The translations under genes and the position numbers were made by a program. This document shows positions 1 through 10,421 of a DNA stretch of 64,000 nucleotides, one piece after another; position 1 is the stretch's first letter; each line of letters begins with the position of its first letter. The notes beneath the pieces were generated by a model, which saw only the letters and a program-made list of their open reading frames with translations, was not told the DNA's origin and ran no database searches. This DNA comes from Yamadazyma tenuis (Eukaryota > Ascomycota > Pichiomycetes > Serinales > Debaryomycetaceae), in assembly GCF_029203305.1 (NCBI RefSeq), contig NC_089466.1, positions 372,001-436,000 of the forward strand. The letters are read 5' to 3'.

Positions 1-531
1 ATTATTGGCATCGTTTTCACTGTTAGACACATTGGTACAAATTTTAGCAATCACTTCTTTAGGAGAGTATCCTTCAGGTACCGAAAACTTCACGAATGCT
101 CCAGAATCTCTTCTCAATGGAATAAAGTCCATAATACTTGTAGATTCAGGCAATGGATTGTCTTCTTTATTAGCCATTTCCCAGACTTCCTTCTTTAATG
201 TATCAATGTCCTTATCAGGAATCAAAAGATTCAAATACTGTTTGAACTTAAACAGAGAGACACCCCGATCGTAGATATGGTCGAAGTATAACAATACTTC
301 CTTAGTCTTATCGATATCCACCACACCTGTTGCTGAAGCTGATACATCAGTATCGTTCAAGTCTGTTTCTTTCTTGATTCTCTCAATATCTGTGTGGTAC
401 ATTCTGTTCCTCAAGGACTTTTGAAAGGCTGGAAAATGACGAACATCTCGAAACATAGAAATTTGGGCTTTCCTGTTCGAGAGGAATCTCAATTGGCCCC
501 ATAACCGTGGTTTATTCACTAATTTAAACAT
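1..531 (-). CDS. YME2: Mitochondrial escape protein 2 (Yme2/RNA12-like), 5' part only
   Basis: This is the first 177 codons of a gene that runs off the left edge. The frame is open upstream to about position 680 but has no ATG before 531, so 531 is the first possible start. The N-terminus (MFKLVNKPRLWGQLRFL) is basic and hydroxylated like a mitochondrial presequence. The segment beginning TGVVDIDKTKEVLLYFDHIY and the later GAFVKFSVPEGYSPKEVI resemble, as I recall them, the N-terminal matrix region of Yme2, an inner-membrane protein involved in mtDNA nucleoid maintenance. The diagnostic RNA-binding and P-loop parts lie outside the window, so the name is moderately secure. It lies in tandem downstream of MSP1, with 142 bp between them. 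Confidence 0.6.
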   Translation of the reverse strand, partial: MFKLVNKPRLWGQLRFLSNRKAQISMFRDVRHFPAFQKSLRNRMYHTDIERIKKETDLNDTDVSASATGVVDIDKTKEVLLYFDHIYDRGVSLFKFKQYLNLLIPDKDIDTLKKEVWEMANKEDNPLPESTSIMDFIPLRRDSGAFVKFSVPEGYSPKEVIAKICTNVSNSENDANN

Positions 532-673
532 TGGAACGGAGTGTTTAATAACTGCGAACTCCTTTGCTACTAGATCAATTAATTCGTGATGGTTGCGATT
601 TTCTCTGAGCAGCAAGGCGGAAGTGTTTGTACCATAAGAGACTGTCACAAATGCAAATTGTTTACAAACACTA

Positions 674-1762
674 TTAATCTATAGAGGATGAAGGGATTGC
701 ATTAGGGATGTTCTTCAAAAAGTCATTGGTTCTTAAAGGTTTGACCTTAGCGCTACCGTTTTCAACACTAACCTTTTTCCCATTTTTATAGTTAGATCTG
801 ATGAATTCTCTCATGGAATTTAAAGCTGCTTCTCTGCATAACTCTTTCAAGTCCGATCCACTATAGCCTTTTGTATTAAGGACTAAGGATTCCAAGTCAA
901 AGTCCATTGAATCCACCTGGCTGTCTTTTAGAATCTTTGTGAGAATCGATCTTCTTTGAGCAGCATTGGGTCTACCAATTGCAAATTGTTTGGGCATTCT
1001 TCTCATAAACGCCAGGTCAATATCATTTTGCCTATTAGTAGCTCCCATCACCAATATCCTTCCGTTGCTCAACAACCCATCCCAAAGAGTCATAAATTCT
1101 GCTTTCAACATAGCACTCACTTCGTGATCGGTAGAACTCCTATCTCTCAAGAAGGAGTCAATCTCATCGATGAATATTATACAAGGCTGCAATTTGTTGG
1201 CTAGCGAAAATATAGCATCCACTATCTTATTACTCTCTCCGTACCATTTATCCATTATAGTTGACATTCTAATCAGTAAGAAAAACGCTCCACTTTCTTT
1301 GGCAATAGCCTTTGCTAACATGGTTTTACCACAACCAGGTGGCCCATGAAACAAGACTCCTTTAGGTGACTGGATTAAAGACAGATGTGCTTGGAACAAG
1401 TCAGGCACTGTTAATGGCAATATCACCGCCTCTCTCAATTCGTCGATGATATCATTTAGTCCACCGATATCATCAAACGTCACCTTAAGATCATCTGGAA
1501 CAATTAATGAATTCAATAACAGCTTTTCGTACTCAGTGAAAACGATGTTTTTCAAGTCTGGATTGGAATCTTGTAGTTTCTTCAATATTCCCTGACTCTT
1601 CTTCTTGGATTCTTTGGATTTGATAGTGTCATTCAAAGGATCATTCAATATATGAGTGATCAAGTAGTACATGGATAATCCTGCTCCCGTGAGGAAGAAC
1701 AAGTCTCCCAAGAGCTTGAGATCTATTTTCACTTTCCCCAAATCAATTTTAAATCTGTTCAT
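674..1762 (-). CDS. MSP1: Msp1/ATAD1 AAA+ membrane-protein dislocase
   Basis: A tail-anchored-protein extractase of the outer mitochondrial membrane and peroxisomes; it pulls mislocalised proteins out for degradation. The 362-residue product has the family layout. One N-terminal membrane segment lies at about residues 15-38, followed by a basic linker and a single AAA+ domain. Walker A GPPGCGKT is at 140-147 and Walker B IIFIDE at 195-200. The sensor-1 asparagine lies in ATNR and the arginine finger pair is at 254-255. Length matches the yeast protein. It is divergent from SGD1, with only 98 bp between the two starts. Nothing looks broken. Confidence 0.95.
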   Translation of the reverse strand: MNRFKIDLGKVKIDLKLLGDLFFLTGAGLSMYYLITHILNDPLNDTIKSKESKKKSQGILKKLQDSNPDLKNIVFTEYEKLLLNSLIVPDDLKVTFDDIGGLNDIIDELREAVILPLTVPDLFQAHLSLIQSPKGVLFHGPPGCGKTMLAKAIAKESGAFFLLIRMSTIMDKWYGESNKIVDAIFSLANKLQPCIIFIDEIDSFLRDRSSTDHEVSAMLKAEFMTLWDGLLSNGRILVMGATNRQNDIDLAFMRRMPKQFAIGRPNAAQRRSILTKILKDSQVDSMDFDLESLVLNTKGYSGSDLKELCREAALNSMREFIRSNYKNGKKVSVENGSAKVKPLRTNDFLKNIPNAIPSSSID

Positions 1763-1860
1763 TCGTGACAGTAAAATAGAGTGTTATGTGTTGAGAATTA
1801 TTCTTCCCTTCTTGTGATTTAGTTGTGCGACTAGGGAACATTTTGTTTGAGTGAGATGAG
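1763..1860. promoter_or_regulatory. Divergent promoter MSP1 / SGD1
   Basis: This 98-bp spacer must serve both MSP1 (leftward) and SGD1 (rightward). A GATGAG direct repeat abuts the SGD1 ATG and resembles the core of the PAC element of ribosome-biogenesis genes. It is a weak match, and part of it could be chance. Confidence 0.35.
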
Positions 1861-4773
1861 ATGAGCGCCAGAATGGCTAAGGGAAACAGAGATGATGCCA
1901 GGCATGGTATTCGTATGCCTGGTGCATTATTGGACTCTATTAGAGATAAAACAGATAAAGGAGACTATGAAGAAGACTCCAGATTCAGACAATCTGACAA
2001 TAAGAAAAAGAGAAAATCGGTTGAAAGTGCTAAATCTCGTAAAGAGAAGAGACAAGAAGACAGAAAGTTGAAGAAGCAAAAGAGGTCAAAAAACAAGATC
2101 CACTCTAATCAGCAAGGACAAGCAAAGAGCATTACACCAAGCATATCCAAACAAGTATCCGGGAAAAGCCATCAAAAAAGCATAAGGACTTCTAGTGAAG
2201 ACCCTATAGAAGAATTAAGAATGCTCAAAGAAAAGAAGGGAACAAAGACTTCCGGAATACGGATTGTCAGAGAAGAAGACTTGAGCGATGACAGCCTCTC
2301 CGATGATTTTGGCTCTTACAGCGAAGGTTCTGAGGGAGAAGATGAGGAAATCGAAGATGATCCAATGGAGGCTCTAAGGAGATTGAAAGAGGGAAAGCCT
2401 CGTGGGCAATCTGAGCTTCGAATCGTCAAAGAAGATGAGTTAGAGGATGATGAATTCGATGAGAGTGATTTTAGTGATGATATACTTGAGGAAGACGAGT
2501 TTGAAAATGAGGAACTGTTAGAGGAAGAAAACGACCCTATCGCTAAATTGAAAGCTTTGAAAGAAGCAAAGATAGCAAATCAACCCAAAGAAAAATCCAA
2601 AGATAAAATAAAGACAAAGTCACAAGAAAGTAAAAGAAAACCAAAGCATGCTATCCCAGAATCTGTTCGTGAACAGATGAAAAAGGATGAAGAAGAGATG
2701 GCTTTTTATGCAAAGAAGTTAGGGTTAAAGAATGGGAAAAAGTCTAAGCTTAATAGAATGGATGATGATGATGTTATCGGTGGGTTATTGGATGGTTTGG
2801 ACTTGGACTTTGCTAGCGAGGCTGAAGTCGACAGCGAATTGGAGGAAGAAGAAGGCGATGAGGATGACAAAGAAGACAAAGCAGTCCCTTCTAAGAAATC
2901 AGAAAACCTTCCTTTTGGATCTGATGACAGTCTTAGTGAAGGCGATTTTGACAGCGACTTGGAAAGTGAACTTGAAGAGTTATACGGGACCAAAAGAAGA
3001 GGACACGAAGATGACGATGATGATGACGATGAGGCCAACACTATTCCTAGCAATGAAAATCCTTTTGTTGCTCCTTCTCAGGATAATGAATCTTCCTCCA
3101 AGTACATCCCACCGGCATTACGTCGCAAGATGGCCTTGGAAGCTGAAGAAGTATCACCAGAAATCTTAGCATTGCAAAGAACAATAAAAGGTGCTGTCAA
3201 CAAGTTGTCTGAAGGTAATATGAACAGTATTGTTAATGAAATCAATGCTGTGTACCTTAGTAACCCTAGAAATATTGTTAATGAAACGTTAACGAATACT
3301 ATTATCGATGGGATTGTTTCTCAAGGACGATTGTTGGAAACCTTTGTGTATTTGCAATCTTGTCTTGTCACTGCTGTTTACAGATTGCAAGGTGTTGAAT
3401 TTGGGGCACATTTCATCCAAACTTTAATTGAAAGGTTTGACAAAAACTACCAGAACCTGTCTATGACTAAAGAAGTCTCGAATATAATATCATTGTTGTC
3501 TTCAGTATACTCATTTCAGTTGGTCTCCTCAAAATTGATATATGATATAATCAAAGTATTAATCAATGAGTTCAATGAATCCAATGCTGAGATTTTATTG
3601 AGATTAATCAGAAACTGTGGTAATAACATTAGAACGGACGATCCTACTGCTTTAAAGGAAATCGTTATTCTTACCAATAAGGTCTTTTCTTCTATGAAAG
3701 ACGCTAACCCAAGAACACAATTCTTGGTTGAAACAATCAACTCATTGAAGAACAATAAACTCAAAGCAGAGAATGACTTTACTCAAGATCTTGGAGTCCG
3801 GCTTAAGAAGTTTCTTGGTACTTTAGGTAATTTGAATGATCCCATCCAAGTAAGCCTTGATGATATCAGAAATGTTGAAACAAAGGGAAAATGGTGGCTT
3901 ATAGGTTCTGCTTGGAAGGGAAATGATGCCACTGCCACTGAAGGCTTCGACTCAAAAGCTTTAAGCGAGGTTTTGGATGGAGCCGAAACTAACTGGATGA
4001 GAATTGCCAAAGAACAAAGAATGAATACCGATATCCGGAGAGCGATTTTTATAACCATTATGTCAGCTGAAGATTATGTTGATGCTTTAACTCGTTTAGA
4101 CAAATTACAATTGAAAAAAGCCCAAGAGAGAGAAATCCCTAGGATATTGATACACAGTGTTTGTATGGAGCAAAGTTGGAATCCTTACTATGGTTTGTTG
4201 GCTAGCAAGCTTTCAGAGAGTCATTCTTATAGAAAAACATTCCAATTTATGTTTTGGGATGTTTTGAAGGAGTTTGAAAAGGCGAATAATGAAGACGAAA
4301 GCGAGGACGAGTTTATAGGATTCGATGACGAGAGTGAAGAATCCAAGTTAAAGCGAATCTACAATTTAGGTAGATTCTTCGGCTTCTTAATTGCTGAAGG
4401 TTCACTCCCGTTGCACTCTTTGAAGAATGTGAACTTCTTGGTTGCAACTAATGACACAAAGTTATTGCTTGAAATTGTCTTGGTTACCTTCCTTGATCAA
4501 GTGGGTAAAAAATCTCAAATTAATGTTGTTGGAACTGGGATTGGCAGTAAGGTCAAAACTGCTGATTTGAAGTTTTCAGATCAATTATTGATCGAGAGAA
4601 TAATGAAAGCCAAAGAACAAACAGCTTTGTTGAGAGGATTACAATACTTTGTTCAAGAAAAGACGTTGAAAAGTAATTTTGTTGACGGGAAGAGACAAAA
4701 AAAGAGAGTTGAATGGGGATCCAATGCTATGTTTGATATAATAGATGAGCTTTTATTGAATGCCCAGGATTAA
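1861..4773 (+). CDS. SGD1: Sgd1/NOM1 nucleolar MIF4G-MA3 protein
   Basis: An essential nucleolar protein for small-subunit rRNA processing; in the family it recruits an eIF4A-like helicase (Fal1). The 970-residue product starts with a Lys/Arg-rich tail. A long acidic/basic low-complexity half to about residue 400 carries four repeats of a D-P-(I/M)-x-x-L-(R/K) type motif. The YIPPALRR signature follows, then a helical MIF4G domain at about 435-640 and an MA3 domain at about 722-850. The order and the C-terminal basic end are those of Sgd1, which is slightly shorter (899 aa) in S. cerevisiae. The acidic tracts produce long antisense open frames of Ser, which are shadows. Confidence 0.9.
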   Translation: MSARMAKGNRDDARHGIRMPGALLDSIRDKTDKGDYEEDSRFRQSDNKKKRKSVESAKSRKEKRQEDRKLKKQKRSKNKIHSNQQGQAKSITPSISKQVSGKSHQKSIRTSSEDPIEELRMLKEKKGTKTSGIRIVREEDLSDDSLSDDFGSYSEGSEGEDEEIEDDPMEALRRLKEGKPRGQSELRIVKEDELEDDEFDESDFSDDILEEDEFENEELLEEENDPIAKLKALKEAKIANQPKEKSKDKIKTKSQESKRKPKHAIPESVREQMKKDEEEMAFYAKKLGLKNGKKSKLNRMDDDDVIGGLLDGLDLDFASEAEVDSELEEEEGDEDDKEDKAVPSKKSENLPFGSDDSLSEGDFDSDLESELEELYGTKRRGHEDDDDDDDEANTIPSNENPFVAPSQDNESSSKYIPPALRRKMALEAEEVSPEILALQRTIKGAVNKLSEGNMNSIVNEINAVYLSNPRNIVNETLTNTIIDGIVSQGRLLETFVYLQSCLVTAVYRLQGVEFGAHFIQTLIERFDKNYQNLSMTKEVSNIISLLSSVYSFQLVSSKLIYDIIKVLINEFNESNAEILLRLIRNCGNNIRTDDPTALKEIVILTNKVFSSMKDANPRTQFLVETINSLKNNKLKAENDFTQDLGVRLKKFLGTLGNLNDPIQVSLDDIRNVETKGKWWLIGSAWKGNDATATEGFDSKALSEVLDGAETNWMRIAKEQRMNTDIRRAIFITIMSAEDYVDALTRLDKLQLKKAQEREIPRILIHSVCMEQSWNPYYGLLASKLSESHSYRKTFQFMFWDVLKEFEKANNEDESEDEFIGFDDESEESKLKRIYNLGRFFGFLIAEGSLPLHSLKNVNFLVATNDTKLLLEIVLVTFLDQVGKKSQINVVGTGIGSKVKTADLKFSDQLLIERIMKAKEQTALLRGLQYFVQEKTLKSNFVDGKRQKKRVEWGSNAMFDIIDELLLNAQD

Positions 4774-4810
4774 TTAATATGCACATGTATATATAAATAA
4801 TATTTTTGCA

Positions 4811-6547
4811 TTATAATAATTCCAAGATAGCTACAGATTCGACATGCTTTGTTTGGGGGAAAAAGTCGAAGCCTGTTACGTCTTTTATTCTGTATGCTGG
4901 GGTTTCACCTTGTAGTTCCATAAACTGAGATAAATCTCTCGCCTGAGTGAAGACATTGCAACTAATATAAACAATTAATTTTGGCCGAAATGCAAACAAC
5001 TGCTCTAAAAAGTCCTTATTTGATCCTTTTCTGGATGGATCCATGATAACAACGGAATCAGAACCTATAATATTGGCCTTTTTGAGCACTTTATTTGTAA
5101 AAATCTCATCGGCACTTCCATGAATGAAGTACACTTTTTCTGGAACTTTAAGGCCATTTATTTTGGCGTTGTGTGTAGCGTATTCAATTGATTTCTTTGC
5201 AAGCTCTACTCCATACACCTTTCCATCATCAGGAACTTCTTTCGACAATGATATACCGAAAAATCCAGACCCACAGTACGTATCTATAAGGTTTTTGAAT
5301 TCCAAGCCTTCAAAGTGGTACTTTATGTATTCCAAAACGAGTGGAAGAATGGAATTGTTGTTTTGGAAGAATTCGTTTACCGGGAACTGAAACACAAAAT
5401 CACCAACCTTTTCTGTGACAACCTTATTGGGATCAGTTAGGCAAACAGTGTTGTGATCTCCAGTCTTGAAGTTGATTCTTATACTTTCCCTCAATACTAA
5501 CGTTGATTGACTGTGTTTGGGTTGTCTTGAAGCCATACCCTCGAGAGTCGAACTCCTCAACTTTACCAACTCTTGATTTATCGAGCGAGTAGCAATGGGA
5601 CAATGGTCAATATCGATGGTGCCCTTTGTAGGATCAATATGATTATATCCAATAGCCACATCTTCTATCTTTCTCTTGTAGGTGAAATGTGGAGTGAGCT
5701 TAGTTCTGTAAGAATATTCCACAGGAGAGGGGGACACCACTCCGAAATTGTTCATTGGTATGGAATCAAATATCTTTGGATAGAAATACCGGAAAGCTTT
5801 CTGAATTGTTTTTTGTTTCAAATTAAGTTGATCGTCGTAACTTAGCATCTGAAAGTTGCAACCAGTACACTCATTGAATTTGTTGCACACTATGTATCTG
5901 TTGTTACGTATGCTATTTCTTGATCCCTCGTTCTGGACCTTTACTAATAAACCCTCTACATGGTTATGCTGGTGCATGAGTAATCTTGCTGTCACAATAT
6001 CTCCGGGAACAGTTTTTGGAATTTTTACCACAGAAAATTCACCGTTCTCCCCTGACTTGAAGTCAATGTACTTAATTTTAGGAACCACGCCTAAACCCTC
6101 ACCTTCTGAAGTCATATATAGAATCTCTATATCTTTGAGTTCCACATAAGGTCTTGTTTTTGTGAAGATAAACTGTTGCAATACATCTGGGCCATTCCTC
6201 ACATCATCTAGGCCGAGACGAGTGTCAGATCCCTTATCAAAAATATTTAGACATTCTTGGATTTCTCTATTCAAAATATTCCTTCGACTTGTTTCATCTC
6301 TAGTATCTCTTCTGGTCTTTTTATTCAAGATTTTAAGGTAACCTTTTTGCCGTGGGTTTTTTTTTTTCAATTGTCTGGGTAAATCTGGAGGTCGGATGAT
6401 CTCTTGATGGTATATGGGCGCTTCTGAAGGTTTCGGGAAAGTGCTACCAACAAATATACTCCTTAATTGTATCCTTGTGATATTTTCCGAGTAGGGCCTT
6501 TGTAATAAGCGGATCATAGAGGACTGCCTTATTTGGCATATCCACAT
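4811..6547 (-). CDS. TRM2: tRNA (uracil-54-C5)-methyltransferase Trm2
   Basis: Makes 5-methyluridine-54 in the T-loop of tRNA with S-adenosylmethionine. The 578-residue product has a basic N-terminal tail and a TRAM-like beta domain. A cysteine cluster (CNKFNECTGC) follows, then the SAM-binding motif in LIDTYCGSGFFG, the DPSRKG motif, and the catalytic Cys530 in VYISCNVFTQARDL. The C-terminal HVESVAILEL completes the TrmA/RumA family pattern. Met11 (6517) is a possible alternative start with a more basic, presequence-like N-terminus. S. cerevisiae Trm2 is 639 aa. Its short promoter carries a PAC element. Confidence 0.93.
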   Translation of the reverse strand: MWICQIRQSSMIRLLQRPYSENITRIQLRSIFVGSTFPKPSEAPIYHQEIIRPPDLPRQLKKKNPRQKGYLKILNKKTRRDTRDETSRRNILNREIQECLNIFDKGSDTRLGLDDVRNGPDVLQQFIFTKTRPYVELKDIEILYMTSEGEGLGVVPKIKYIDFKSGENGEFSVVKIPKTVPGDIVTARLLMHQHNHVEGLLVKVQNEGSRNSIRNNRYIVCNKFNECTGCNFQMLSYDDQLNLKQKTIQKAFRYFYPKIFDSIPMNNFGVVSPSPVEYSYRTKLTPHFTYKRKIEDVAIGYNHIDPTKGTIDIDHCPIATRSINQELVKLRSSTLEGMASRQPKHSQSTLVLRESIRINFKTGDHNTVCLTDPNKVVTEKVGDFVFQFPVNEFFQNNNSILPLVLEYIKYHFEGLEFKNLIDTYCGSGFFGISLSKEVPDDGKVYGVELAKKSIEYATHNAKINGLKVPEKVYFIHGSADEIFTNKVLKKANIIGSDSVVIMDPSRKGSNKDFLEQLFAFRPKLIVYISCNVFTQARDLSQFMELQGETPAYRIKDVTGFDFFPQTKHVESVAILELL

Positions 6548-6598
6548 CTTAAGGTAAGCAGAATAATCTACAAGATAATTCGCACATCGTTAATTAGT

Positions 6599-6608
6599 GC
6601 GATGAGAT
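6599..6608. promoter_or_regulatory. PAC box (GCGATGAGAT) upstream of TRM2
   Basis: A perfect match to the polymerase A and C element as I recall it (GCGATGAGMT). It lies 51 bp upstream of the TRM2 ATG, in the 116-bp spacer after the SMC1 stop. PAC sites mark ribosome- and tRNA-biogenesis genes in yeasts, which fits a tRNA methyltransferase. Confidence 0.55.
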
Positions 6609-6663
6609 CAATGTAATGGAACATGATAAACACATTTTTTTTTATATATTATACAGTTTTCAG

Positions 6664-9600
6664 CTACGCAGCGGCTCCAACAATGGGTGCTTCATCATCT
6701 GGATAATCACGTAAATCAAGTGTGATAGTTCTAGAGGAGTTTTCCCGTTGTTCTCTATAAATACCCACCAAAGCATCGGATTTTTCAAATAAGGCATTCT
6801 TCAAAGATATAACAATGAACTGGAAGGTTGGACTTGAGATCTTTTTTATATAGTTGGCAATTTTGTTGACATTAGCTGAGTCCAAAGCCGCGTCTACTTC
6901 ATCAAGAACAAAGAACGGGGATGGGTGGAATGAATGAATGGCAAACAAAAGGGCTAGCGCAGCCATGGTCTTTTCTCCACCAGATAAAAGCTCCATATCT
7001 CTAAACCTTTTCATTGGTGGCATGGCATGATACTTGATCCCATGGAGATAGGGTTCATCATCTGACTCAAGAGTTAAGTACGCGGACCCCCCCATAGGTG
7101 ATGCAAAAGTCTTTGTGAGCTCTTTGTAGATATCATCAATCTTTCCAGAAATATGCTCAAAGGCTTTCATAAACATTTCTTGACGCTTGCCTTTGATCTT
7201 GCTGAATTTTTCAGCCGCTTTGTTCTCTCTTTGTCTAGCCATAGTGAAGTCTCTGTCAAAGTTTCTCAACCTGTTCTCAGTTTCCTTCAATCTTTCAGAT
7301 GCCTTGGTATTTGGAGTCAAATTGACCAACTCTTCAATTACCTGGTTTAATCTTGCATCTAATTCTGCTTCCATTTTGGCATTAAAGTTGTCTCTAAGCC
7401 TATCGTTCAACATGGAATAATCAATCTCGATTTCATAAATTTTCTTTGCTATCATATCAACGGATTCATTCAATGAAATCTGTTCTAGTAACCCGTCAAC
7501 TAACGGAATAATGATATTTTGAATCTTACAGTTCTTCAAGATATTGACTCTTTCAATGTCAACCTTTAGCAATATTTCTTCTGTGTTCGTGATCGATTGG
7601 TACAAGTTATCGATCTCAGATTTGTAATCCTTGATGTTTGCCTCAATATGATTCGTGTACTTCAATTTTTCTTTCAACTCCTCGGAACTCTTGGTCTTTT
7701 CCTCGTTTAAGACCTCATACTCTGCTTCTAAATCACATAAATCAGATTCGATGTCGTCCTTTTGATCAGTGATACTCTGAGTTTTTGCTTCCATACTCTT
7801 CAATTGATTTTCAAGGTTGTCCTTACGAGCTTTTGTTTCTTCTAAAGCTTCGAATTCAAACTGCATTCTGTTCGACAAGGTCATGATAATCTTATTGAAT
7901 TGTGCCCTCTCTCTAGACTTGGATCTTAAAGAAGCACCATGGAGTTCCTCGTAATCTTGGATTCCACCTCTGAACTTATGCTTTTTACAGAAGTCGGCGA
8001 AAATACCCTGTTGAATTTCTCCAGCTTCTTTGACCAAGACCTGAATCTTCAAATCCACCTTTTTCATTTCTTTCTTTTTGGATTCAATGAGCTCTTTGGA
8101 AGAAACTATTGCATCCTTATTAAAGTCAATTTCAGTGATCTTGTCTTTCATAGATCTTTCAATTACTTCCTTCTTATTCCTCAATAATGGCAACTTATCT
8201 TCTAAGTCTGTGATTGAATCGTTTATCAAATTGATTTCGATTTCTTTTGGCTTTTCGTCATTGATCTTAGCTAGTTCTTGAGTCAAGTCATTCTTTATCT
8301 CTGTTAAAGCCTTGACTTCTTTATTATCCCAACTAAGATTGTCGATTCTTTCGGTATTAATTCCACCGGTCATTAAGCCAGATCTGTTAATAATGGAGCC
8401 TTGCAAAGTAACTAGTTTTAAATCCAATCTTTTAGGGCCCCATTTTAATTCCCTGGCTATTGCTAAATCATCCGCTACCAACGCATTCCCAATGACATAG
8501 TTAACAGCATTTTCTAGGGACAGATCTTCTATATCAACAATGTCAACACCAGGTTGAGCATTTGGATGAAGTGATCTAAGATAGTTTAAGTTTATAGGAC
8601 CACTGGAAATGGAATCCAAGGGGATAAAGGTTGCAACGCCTAATCTCCTTTCTTTTAAAATCTCGATACATCTGTAAGCAACAGCTGTTGTTTCAACAAT
8701 GATAGAATCAATGTTTTTTCCCAACAATGTAATTAAGGCAGATTCATACCTTTTGTGGGATGGCTGTAATAATTCATAGACAAAGCCTTTGACAGTACCC
8801 TTAGGTAAGACGTTCTTTAAGAGCAGTAACGTTTCTCTTTTCTTTCTGAATTTGTTTGATTCTCTCTGTCTTGATGTCATGTCATCCAACTTAACCAAAA
8901 TATCCCGTAATTCAGAGTTTAATTTCAATTCCTTGTAGTTAGACTGCTCTAGTTTTTTGATCATTTCATTTTTAAGACTTACTTTATCATTCTTGGTTGC
9001 AAGAATCTCAGAAATCTCGGAATTGATAGAACTAAGATTCAAGTTCAATTCACTGTTCATGTTGAATTCTAACTCTGTGATTATATTATCCAAATCTTCG
9101 ATTTGCTCTTCTCTGATTTTGATCATAGTCTCTATCGAGTGTTTTTCATTGGTTAGAAGACTTAATTGCTCTTCTAATTCCGAACCGCCATTGGCCAAAT
9201 ATCTATTTCTTAATTCCTCATATTCTTTGTGAACTTCAGGGGATAAATCTGATGATGAGATGCCCTTGTTGATTTTGTCTTCGAACTTTTTAAATTCTTT
9301 CTTGACAGCATTTAGTTGTTGCTCAAGGGTCGAAATGGTATCTTCCTTCTTTGAAATTTCCCTGGATAAATCCTTGATTTTCAATTTATGGTTATTTGTT
9401 TTGTTTAACAAAGATTTCTGATTTGCAGAAATCGGGATAAGTTCATTTCTCTTTTCATCCATGCTGGTTTGCAAGTTTTTTATTTTGTCGGTGAATTTAG
9501 AAAATTCCAAAGATTTTGAAGAATATTCGGTGATTAAATTGCCATAGTTCTTTTCTTCACTTTTCAACAGGCCTTTTAAAGTTTTCAACTCTCTCATTTT

Positions 9601-10374
9601 TGAGTTAAGAAGATCTTTCATTTCATCGTGCTTAGACTCATTGTGAAATAACTTGTATAAGTTAATAGTTTTAATCAAGTTAGACTTCTCGATCAATTTC
9701 TTTTCAAACAATTCTTGTTCAACCAATTGCTCTTTATACTGCCTGGACTCGCTGTTCAAGTTTCTCTTTCTTGCAAAAACTGAATTTGAAAACTCATGAG
9801 ACTTATCCACTTCGTCCTTGAGCTCATCAAATTCCTTGCTGAGCTCTATGGATCCACTGATAGTTTCAATTAACCTAGTTAAGTCCTTGGGTGTCTGAGA
9901 TGCTATCAGCTCAACGTCTCCCTGGAATACCAAGAAGTTTTTGGCTTTAATCAATATGTTTTCATTCTTCAAAATGATGAAGTACTGAGCGGCGGTCACG
10001 GCTGTTTCGTTGATTTTATAATCCGTATTTCCGTTGGACAAAATAGTTCTTTTGAACTCGAGCTTTTCCCCATCATCTTTTTCATATACCGCTTTGACAT
10101 GGGCAGTAGTTGGATTCTGGTCAATCACATCCAAGGAAGCATCTTTCAATTCAGTATCTTCGAGCCTTCCTCTATATACCAAGTCCTTCATATTCTGGGA
10201 CCGTAAATGAGAAGACTTGATTCCCAACACGAATGAGATGGCATCCATCATATTGGATTTACCAGCACCATTTGGCCCAATAATCGAAGTGAAACAACTG
10301 GTCCCAAAGCCTATCTGAGTAGTTCCTTTGTATGACTTGAAGTTGTGTAACTCAAGACCTATCAATCGTCCCAT
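6664..10374 (-). CDS. SMC1: Cohesin ATPase subunit Smc1
   Basis: Structural-maintenance-of-chromosomes subunit that pairs with Smc3 in the cohesin ring and holds sister chromatids together. The 1236-residue product begins with the conserved MGRLIGLELHNFKSYKG. Walker A GPNGAGKS is at 33-40. Two long coiled coils (about 170-510 and 680-1050) flank a hinge at about 515-670. The ABC signature LLSGGEK and Walker B FFVLDEVDAALD lie in the C-terminal head from about 1128. Length matches the yeast protein (1225 aa). The start is fixed by the N-terminal head sequence. The upstream region carries an MCB element, expected for a gene induced at G1/S. Confidence 0.97.
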   Translation of the reverse strand: MGRLIGLELHNFKSYKGTTQIGFGTSCFTSIIGPNGAGKSNMMDAISFVLGIKSSHLRSQNMKDLVYRGRLEDTELKDASLDVIDQNPTTAHVKAVYEKDDGEKLEFKRTILSNGNTDYKINETAVTAAQYFIILKNENILIKAKNFLVFQGDVELIASQTPKDLTRLIETISGSIELSKEFDELKDEVDKSHEFSNSVFARKRNLNSESRQYKEQLVEQELFEKKLIEKSNLIKTINLYKLFHNESKHDEMKDLLNSKMRELKTLKGLLKSEEKNYGNLITEYSSKSLEFSKFTDKIKNLQTSMDEKRNELIPISANQKSLLNKTNNHKLKIKDLSREISKKEDTISTLEQQLNAVKKEFKKFEDKINKGISSSDLSPEVHKEYEELRNRYLANGGSELEEQLSLLTNEKHSIETMIKIREEQIEDLDNIITELEFNMNSELNLNLSSINSEISEILATKNDKVSLKNEMIKKLEQSNYKELKLNSELRDILVKLDDMTSRQRESNKFRKKRETLLLLKNVLPKGTVKGFVYELLQPSHKRYESALITLLGKNIDSIIVETTAVAYRCIEILKERRLGVATFIPLDSISSGPINLNYLRSLHPNAQPGVDIVDIEDLSLENAVNYVIGNALVADDLAIARELKWGPKRLDLKLVTLQGSIINRSGLMTGGINTERIDNLSWDNKEVKALTEIKNDLTQELAKINDEKPKEIEINLINDSITDLEDKLPLLRNKKEVIERSMKDKITEIDFNKDAIVSSKELIESKKKEMKKVDLKIQVLVKEAGEIQQGIFADFCKKHKFRGGIQDYEELHGASLRSKSRERAQFNKIIMTLSNRMQFEFEALEETKARKDNLENQLKSMEAKTQSITDQKDDIESDLCDLEAEYEVLNEEKTKSSEELKEKLKYTNHIEANIKDYKSEIDNLYQSITNTEEILLKVDIERVNILKNCKIQNIIIPLVDGLLEQISLNESVDMIAKKIYEIEIDYSMLNDRLRDNFNAKMEAELDARLNQVIEELVNLTPNTKASERLKETENRLRNFDRDFTMARQRENKAAEKFSKIKGKRQEMFMKAFEHISGKIDDIYKELTKTFASPMGGSAYLTLESDDEPYLHGIKYHAMPPMKRFRDMELLSGGEKTMAALALLFAIHSFHPSPFFVLDEVDAALDSANVNKIANYIKKISSPTFQFIVISLKNALFEKSDALVGIYREQRENSSRTITLDLRDYPDDEAPIVGAAA

Positions 10375-10421
10375 AGTGTAATATTCACGAACGTTAGAAA
10401 CAAGTTATAGATATATTTTAT

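Noticed and set aside
2706..3053. Ser-rich antisense frame opposite SGD1
   Set aside because: Mirror of the Asp/Glu repeats of SGD1 (GAT/GAA codons read backwards).
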